Below, one piece after another: positions 13,513 to 17,567 of a DNA stretch of 17,567 nt. The stretch's first letter is position 1, and each line of letters opens with the position of its first letter. Under the pieces are notes generated by a model. The model saw nothing but the letters and a program-made list of their open reading frames with translations. It made no database searches and had not been told where the DNA came from. A program made the translations under genes and the position numbers. This DNA is from Candidatus Fermentibacterota bacterium (GTDB lineage Bacteria; JAFGKV01), in the NCBI GenBank assembly GCA_016928395.1, contig JAFGKV010000294.1, forward strand, positions 1-17,567, in the 5' to 3' direction.

Positions 13513-13735
13513 TGGGGGATGGGAGGTTCGGCCCGCGCCAGTGGGCATCAGCCGTACGGGCAGGAATTGAGCCCCAACCCGATCCGTACTGACCGGTAGG
13601 GTCGCCCGCGCCTGGTCGCCGGCCGGGGAGGGAGCTCGGGGTCGGTATCGGAATCGCTCTCGAAGTCCAATGCCAGGGGAATCGGACCGGGAGGGCATGG
13701 TGCGTGTGAGAGTTTCACATAGGTAGGAGTGCGTG

Positions 13736-14299
13736 ATGGAATGGTTGCTTGCCCTGGCGTTGGGAATCGGCCTGAGCGCCGCATGCGGATTCCGCGTCTT
13801 CGTGCCGCTTCTGATCATGAGCATCGCCTCCCACACGGGGCACATGACCTTCGGCCACGGGTTTGGGTGGATGGACTCCTGGGTCGCAACCGGGGTTTTC
13901 GCGGTGGCGACCATCGTTGAGATCGGTGCCTATTTGATCCCCTGGCTGGATCACGCCTTGGACGTGATCACCACACCAGCGGCCGTGATCGCAGGCGCCA
14001 TCGTGACCGCGTCGGTGCTGGGCGAGATGTCGCCGCTGCTTCGGTGGACCCTGGCCATCATCGCCGGGGGTGGCGCCGCCGGCATCGTGCAGGGAACGAC
14101 CGTGGCCCTGCGGGGCGCCTCCACGGTCACGACCGCCGGTATCGCCAATCCCGGTATCTCCGCCGCCGAGAGCGCAGCCTCGCTCATCACCAGCATTCTG
14201 GCCATCGTCGTGCCGGTGCTCGCCGCGGCAGTGGTGGTGGTGATCTGTATCGCCATGGTTCGCCGGGTGGCCGCCAGGCCGAGATTCAAGCCTCTTTGA
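13736..14299 (+). CDS. DUF4126 family membrane protein
   Basis: 187-residue inner-membrane protein with about four or five hydrophobic segments. The N-terminal segment LALGIGLSAACGFRVFVPLLIMS is the family signature (GLxxACGxRxFxP), followed by WMDSWVATGVFAVATIVEIGAYLIPWLDHALD, typical of DUF4126. The middle contains GGGAAGIVQGTTVALRGAST and the C terminus is a long hydrophobic helix with a basic tail (RRVAARPRFKPL), placing that end in the cytoplasm. Function is unknown. I prefer ATG 13736, since GGAG at 13726-13729 is 6 nt upstream; GTG 13733 would add one residue. The preceding 223 bp have no gene and carry a GTATCGGAATCGCTCTCG stretch resembling the hexamers at the window end. Confidence 0.9.
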   Translation: MEWLLALALGIGLSAACGFRVFVPLLIMSIASHTGHMTFGHGFGWMDSWVATGVFAVATIVEIGAYLIPWLDHALDVITTPAAVIAGAIVTASVLGEMSPLLRWTLAIIAGGGAAGIVQGTTVALRGASTVTTAGIANPGISAAESAASLITSILAIVVPVLAAAVVVVICIAMVRRVAARPRFKPL

Positions 14300-14484
14300 G
14301 CGATCGCGCTGTCGATCTGTGGACACGCCGGAGGCTGCAAGGGGCCGCGCACGGCGTTCTGACTTGCGTACCGGGGAGCGTCAGGCCAGATTGCGAGAGT
14401 GACCAGGAGAGCGTCATGACTTCTGGCCACCCGGTCGTTGTCACATCGGTGCGCGCCGCATGTCTCCCAACGGCGGAGGTACGG

Positions 14485-16584
14485 ATGACTCGCGACTCCT
14501 ACGCGCATTCAGGCGCCGTGATTCTCTGGCTGGCTGCCTTCCTCACCGGCACATCGTCTCCTGATCCCGCACAGATCGCGCAGCGTCGCTTCATCATCCA
14601 TGACAAGGGTCTCCAGCAGCTTGGTATGGACAACAGGGGAGTGCTCGGAAATCCGGACTGGCTTCCATTGTGGTTGCCCAATCTGGAGTATCCGCGGGAC
14701 AGCGGTACCACCTTTCTATTCTCCGCAGGTCTTTGGGTTGGCGGCATCAAGGACGGTGTGCCCATCGTCTCGGTCTGCGTCGATGGCGATAACGGTACCC
14801 ACGAGTTCGGCGGGCTCGAGTTCGGGACGCTGGAGGACAGGGCGAATCCGGCGATCGGGAGTATCGGATGGCTGGGCAAGAGCACCGACCCGTTGACCAT
14901 CCTCGATCAGGACGCCGCGCTCATTCCCGGAGACAACACGCCCTACGGGCTTAACGCCGCCGGCCAGTACATCCACTACCTCGGCCTGGGAAGGTATGGC
15001 ATCGATGACGATGGAGACGGTCTCATCGACGAGGATCCCGCTGGTGACATAAGCTGCGACTATCAGGACAATGACGGCGACGGGCTCGCGGATGGAGACG
15101 ATCCCGATTTCGACGGTGATCTGGTTCCGGGAAGCCGCGATGATGATGGCGACGGCTTGATTGACGAGGACGACTGTGCCCGAGCGCCCCGGGAGTTCAT
15201 CACGGCCTACGCGGATACCTGTGAGACCTGCGTCGATAACCCAGACAGCGACGGGATCTCTCCGCTCGGGGTGATAGTGGTGCAACACTCCTACCAGTGG
15301 GACAAGCCCTATGCAGACGATTTCATCATCTATGAATGCGAGATTCGGTCTGTCAGCGACCATGTTCTGACAGACGTAGCCATGGGCATGTTCGTAGACT
15401 TCCACGTCTCCAATCCAATGATCCATGAAGGCTCCTATGATGAAATCACCTTCTTCGTCGACAGCCTCTCCCTCGCAGTTGGCGCCGATAACGACTTCGA
15501 CTATGGATCCCTCGCTGCACGCCTCGTTGGGTTCCGAATGCTTGAGGCACCCACGACTGTACCGACCTACGTGAACTTCGATCGCCTACGCGGAGAAGAT
15601 CCTGCTGACAACGATGAAAAGCATGCGCTCATGACTTCCGGAGTGATAGACCCGCCCTCAGATGTCCAGGGAGACTGGAGATTCCTGCTTTCCGTTGGGC
15701 CCCTTGGCAACCTGGGACCCTGCGAATCGATGAACATCGTCTTCGCCATCGTCAACGGCGTGGAGGAGCAAGACCTGATCGATCACGCCATCTATGCTCG
15801 AAACATGTGGGAGAGCGGGTTACTGGGACCGTCGGCGGCGTCGTCGCCTCTCTTTGCCCTGCGGCCCGTGAACCGGGGCGTGGAGGTGCTCTGGGCGAAC
15901 AATGCGGAGACAAGCGTGGATCGTTTCACCGGGCGACCCGACTTCCAGGGGTACAATATCTGGCGAACCGAGGACGGGCAGGCGTGGACGCTGGCGGCGA
16001 GCTATGATCTGCCTGACACCATCGGGCTCAACCTGGGGTGGCCGCCGCCGGCGAACGAGGGCTCCGCGAACGAGAACGAATACGTGTACGGGTACGTGGA
16101 CGAAGGCCTGATGAACGGCGCACGGCTGCACTACGTCGTGACAGCCTTTGACGACGGTGACAACGGAGATGGGATCAACACGGAAGCCTGGGATGCATAC
16201 CACGATGGTACCGGAGTTCTCGAATCAGACAGATCGCCGGCGCTGCAGCAGGCGGTGGTGCCCGGGGCGCCTGCAGTGGTAGAGGGCTGTGTAGACAGCG
16301 TGTATGTGGTGCCGAATCCGTATCGGGGGTCATCGATGCTGGATCGCTGGGGTCAGGACGGCCGCGGCATGGTCGAGTTCAGGGGGTTGCCGCCCCAGTG
16401 TGACATCACGATCTACACGCTGGCAGGCGACCTGGTGAGGAAGCTGAGGCACGCTGACGGTCTATCGTGGGAGGCCTGGGACTTGCGGAACTGGCATTTG
16501 AGGGAGGTCGCGGGCGGCATCTATGTCTACCGGGTCTCCAGTGGGAAGAACGAGTATATCGGCCGGTTCCTGGTGATTCGCTGA
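14485..16584 (+). CDS. Large secreted protein with DxDGDG calcium-binding repeats and FlgD/type 9-like C-terminal domain
   Basis: 699 residues with an N-terminal hydrophobic segment (residues 11-22, AVILWLAAFLTG) acting as signal peptide. Three thrombospondin-3/EF-hand-like calcium-loop segments occur at about 172-186 (DDDGDGLIDEDP), 195-212 (DNDGDGLADGDDPDFDGD) and 219-230 (DDDGDGLIDEDD). A fibronectin-like segment lies at about 450-500 (RGVEVLWANNAE, GYNIWRTEDG). The C-terminal domain from about 605 begins VYVVPNPYRGS and ends with IYTLAGDLVRKLRH, WDLRN, GGIYVYRV and GRFLVIR, as in FlgD-Ig-like/type 9-type sorting domains of FCB bacteria. It is likely exported and perhaps surface attached; no enzyme motif seen. 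ATG 14485 has GGAGGT at 14475-14480; ATG 14416, with AGGAGA at 14405-14410, is an alternative start. Confidence 0.88.
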   Translation: MTRDSYAHSGAVILWLAAFLTGTSSPDPAQIAQRRFIIHDKGLQQLGMDNRGVLGNPDWLPLWLPNLEYPRDSGTTFLFSAGLWVGGIKDGVPIVSVCVDGDNGTHEFGGLEFGTLEDRANPAIGSIGWLGKSTDPLTILDQDAALIPGDNTPYGLNAAGQYIHYLGLGRYGIDDDGDGLIDEDPAGDISCDYQDNDGDGLADGDDPDFDGDLVPGSRDDDGDGLIDEDDCARAPREFITAYADTCETCVDNPDSDGISPLGVIVVQHSYQWDKPYADDFIIYECEIRSVSDHVLTDVAMGMFVDFHVSNPMIHEGSYDEITFFVDSLSLAVGADNDFDYGSLAARLVGFRMLEAPTTVPTYVNFDRLRGEDPADNDEKHALMTSGVIDPPSDVQGDWRFLLSVGPLGNLGPCESMNIVFAIVNGVEEQDLIDHAIYARNMWESGLLGPSAASSPLFALRPVNRGVEVLWANNAETSVDRFTGRPDFQGYNIWRTEDGQAWTLAASYDLPDTIGLNLGWPPPANEGSANENEYVYGYVDEGLMNGARLHYVVTAFDDGDNGDGINTEAWDAYHDGTGVLESDRSPALQQAVVPGAPAVVEGCVDSVYVVPNPYRGSSMLDRWGQDGRGMVEFRGLPPQCDITIYTLAGDLVRKLRHADGLSWEAWDLRNWHLREVAGGIYVYRVSSGKNEYIGRFLVIR

Positions 16585-16746
16585 TCTGTTCTCGACGGTG
16601 CCCGACGCCGACGTCAGGCAGGCAGGCAATGAACGGAGATGCCGGCGGGTTGCCGCGGGAGTCGTTCGCGCGTTCATTGAGGCCACCCTGCGTTCTCAAT
16701 GCAGCACCCCTGTCCATGTGGGGCGGCCGTTGTGGCAAGGATTCGT

Positions 16747-17316
16747 ATGTTCATCGGCTGCAAGCATCTGCGCGAGTTGCTCGAGAGTCAGCGCGAGATC
16801 ATCCTACGGCATGTAGACCGCCATAAGTGGTTTCGTCACATCGAGAACCGCGAAGAGGCCATCTTGGATTTCGTGGAAAAGTTCGGGTGGATCATGCGGG
16901 AGTTCCACTGCACCATGATCTGCACCGACAGATCGGAGTGCGGGGAGCCGGTTCGGCTGACAGGCGACCGGCTTCCGTACGCGGCGCCGCAGCTTCGTGA
17001 GCAGCCCATTTCCCCCGCGCGAGATGAACTAGTGCGCTGCCTCGATGCATGGGCACGAATACCATCCAGCGTCACACTGCCTGAGCCCCCGCTTCCTGTT
17101 CGCTGCCGCCACCTCGACATGCTCCTGCAAAGCGAGGCGGCCATTATCGAGCGTCACCTAGAGCGCCACATGTGGTTCCGGCATATCGAGAACCGGGAGG
17201 AGGCTCTCAAGGCCTTCGTCGAGGAGTTTGGGTGGTTGATGCAGGAGCTGTACTGCGGCCATATCTGCGACGACCGATGCGAATGCATCCCCGCGGAGGA
17301 ACCTCCAGGAGCTTAG
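16747..17316 (+). CDS. Internally duplicated Cys/His-rich helical protein, function unknown
   Basis: 189 residues built of two copies of one about 61-residue unit, 5-65 and 120-180, offset by exactly 115 residues. Each has C-x49-C-x3-C-x5-C (C5/C55/C59/C65 and C120/C170/C174/C180), two histidines before a shared block (H22/H26 and H137/H141, then WFRHIENREEA), and an F-V-E-x-F-G-W-x-M helix before the cysteine cluster. The regular cysteines suggest metal or Fe-S binding, or disulfides. I do not recognise the family with certainty; short proteins with a C-terminal FC/YC-x-x-x-C-x-x-R-x-x-C signature exist as uncharacterised families. ATG 16747 has AAGGA at 16737-16741 5 nt upstream; an earlier ATG at 16699 lacks a ribosome-binding site. 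No signal peptide. Confidence 0.75.
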   Translation: MFIGCKHLRELLESQREIILRHVDRHKWFRHIENREEAILDFVEKFGWIMREFHCTMICTDRSECGEPVRLTGDRLPYAAPQLREQPISPARDELVRCLDAWARIPSSVTLPEPPLPVRCRHLDMLLQSEAAIIERHLERHMWFRHIENREEALKAFVEEFGWLMQELYCGHICDDRCECIPAEEPPGA

Positions 17317-17480
17317 GCCGCGTAACATCCTGATCAAGCTTCGCTTCGCTCGCAGTTCTCGGGACTCGGTCGGGCCTCTCAGGGCGCAGGCGCACTCAGG
17401 TTTCCCGGGGTTGAGAGGACGGCCGGCAGGTGGCTATCGGCTGTCAGCCCACTCCTTTCTCCTCACTTCTCACCCAAGGA
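17317..17480. other. Non-coding tail before the hexamer repeats
   Basis: With the repeats that follow, this is a 251-bp stretch without a gene to the window edge. It contains low-complexity GC-rich DNA, including CTTCGCTTCGCTCG at 17339-17352, but I see no RNA gene, attachment site or clear terminator. Confidence 0.4.
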
Positions 17481-17553
17481 CGCAATCGCAATCGCTATCG
17501 CTATCGGAGCCGCAGCTCCGAGTACGAGTATTCCGAGTACGAGTATGAGTACG
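17481..17553. repeat. Hexanucleotide tandem repeats flanking a perfect hairpin
   Basis: The 5' half is a run of 6-base units: CGCAAT twice, then CGCTAT twice (17481-17504). It leads into a perfect stem-loop, CGGAGC (17505-17510) CGCA GCTCCG (17515-17520). The 3' half is GAGTAC and GAGTAT alternating (17520-17531, then TCC, then 17535-17553). The 6-base period keeps any reading frame, but no stop-free gene with start is evident here. A short related stretch appears at about 13645-13665. Confidence 0.8.
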
Positions 17554-17567
17554 AGGTCAGGATGTAC

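Noticed and set aside
14044-14484. Upstream extension of the secreted-protein frame
   Set aside because: It overlaps the DUF4126 gene out of frame, and a signal peptide plus GGAGGT point to ATG 14485.
1-17567. CRISPR array, rRNA, tRNA (including tRNA-Sec), insertion sequence or phage genes
   Set aside because: No regular spaced repeats, tRNA T-loop with paired arms, transposase motifs or phage structural genes were seen; tRNA-Sec is expected elsewhere in the genome.

Overview
The window looks like a chromosomal segment of a GC-rich, uncultured-type bacterium, most plausibly a deep lineage of the FCB group (Eisenbacteria, Krumholzibacteria or Latescibacteria-like). That placement is inferred from a large secreted protein with DxDGDG calcium-binding repeats and a FlgD/type 9-like C-terminal domain, from a two-component-regulator-propeller histidine kinase, and from hexamer-repeat-rich intergenic DNA. 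No rRNA, tRNA, insertion sequence or CRISPR array is visible.

Region 1 (1 to about 1600) is the edge of a degenerate integron. It opens with the 3' end of an integron integrase gene whose catalytic tyrosine is replaced by cysteine and whose similarity stops about 35 nt into the window. Small, AT-richer, same-strand genes follow: a DUF1871-like protein, a well-formed attC site (653-717) with an extrahelical G, a hicB-hicA toxin-antitoxin pair with its own extended -10 promoter, and a small basic protein of cassette type. The cassettes lie beyond the 3' end of intI, the inverted arrangement known from a few lineages, not the usual divergent one.

Region 2 (about 1600 to 6030) is a selenium-utilisation operon. 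After a 488-bp leader with two strong hairpins come a YedE-type membrane protein, a one-domain TusA/YedF-like protein, a class V cysteine desulfurase/selenocysteine lyase-like enzyme, a DUF3343 putative Se/S carrier, and selD. The selD gene is itself a selenoprotein: its true start is 4981 and an in-frame TGA at 5029-5031 sits exactly at the active-site Cys/Sec position, followed by SECIS-like hairpins. The genes plausibly import, deliver and activate selenium as selenophosphate. The organism should therefore have SelA, SelB and tRNA-Sec elsewhere.

Region 3 (about 6200 to 12880) is a signalling cluster: a soluble triple-PAS histidine kinase, a convergent REC-GGDEF diguanylate cyclase with an intact inhibitory site, and, divergent from that cyclase, a 1089-residue periplasmic-propeller histidine kinase.

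Region 4 (about 12880 to 17567) holds a possible H-type pseudoknot upstream of a flavodoxin-like gene, a DUF4126 membrane protein, the large secreted repeat protein, a small protein made of two copies of an unrecognised Cys/His-rich helical domain, and a terminal non-coding stretch with hexanucleotide tandem repeats.
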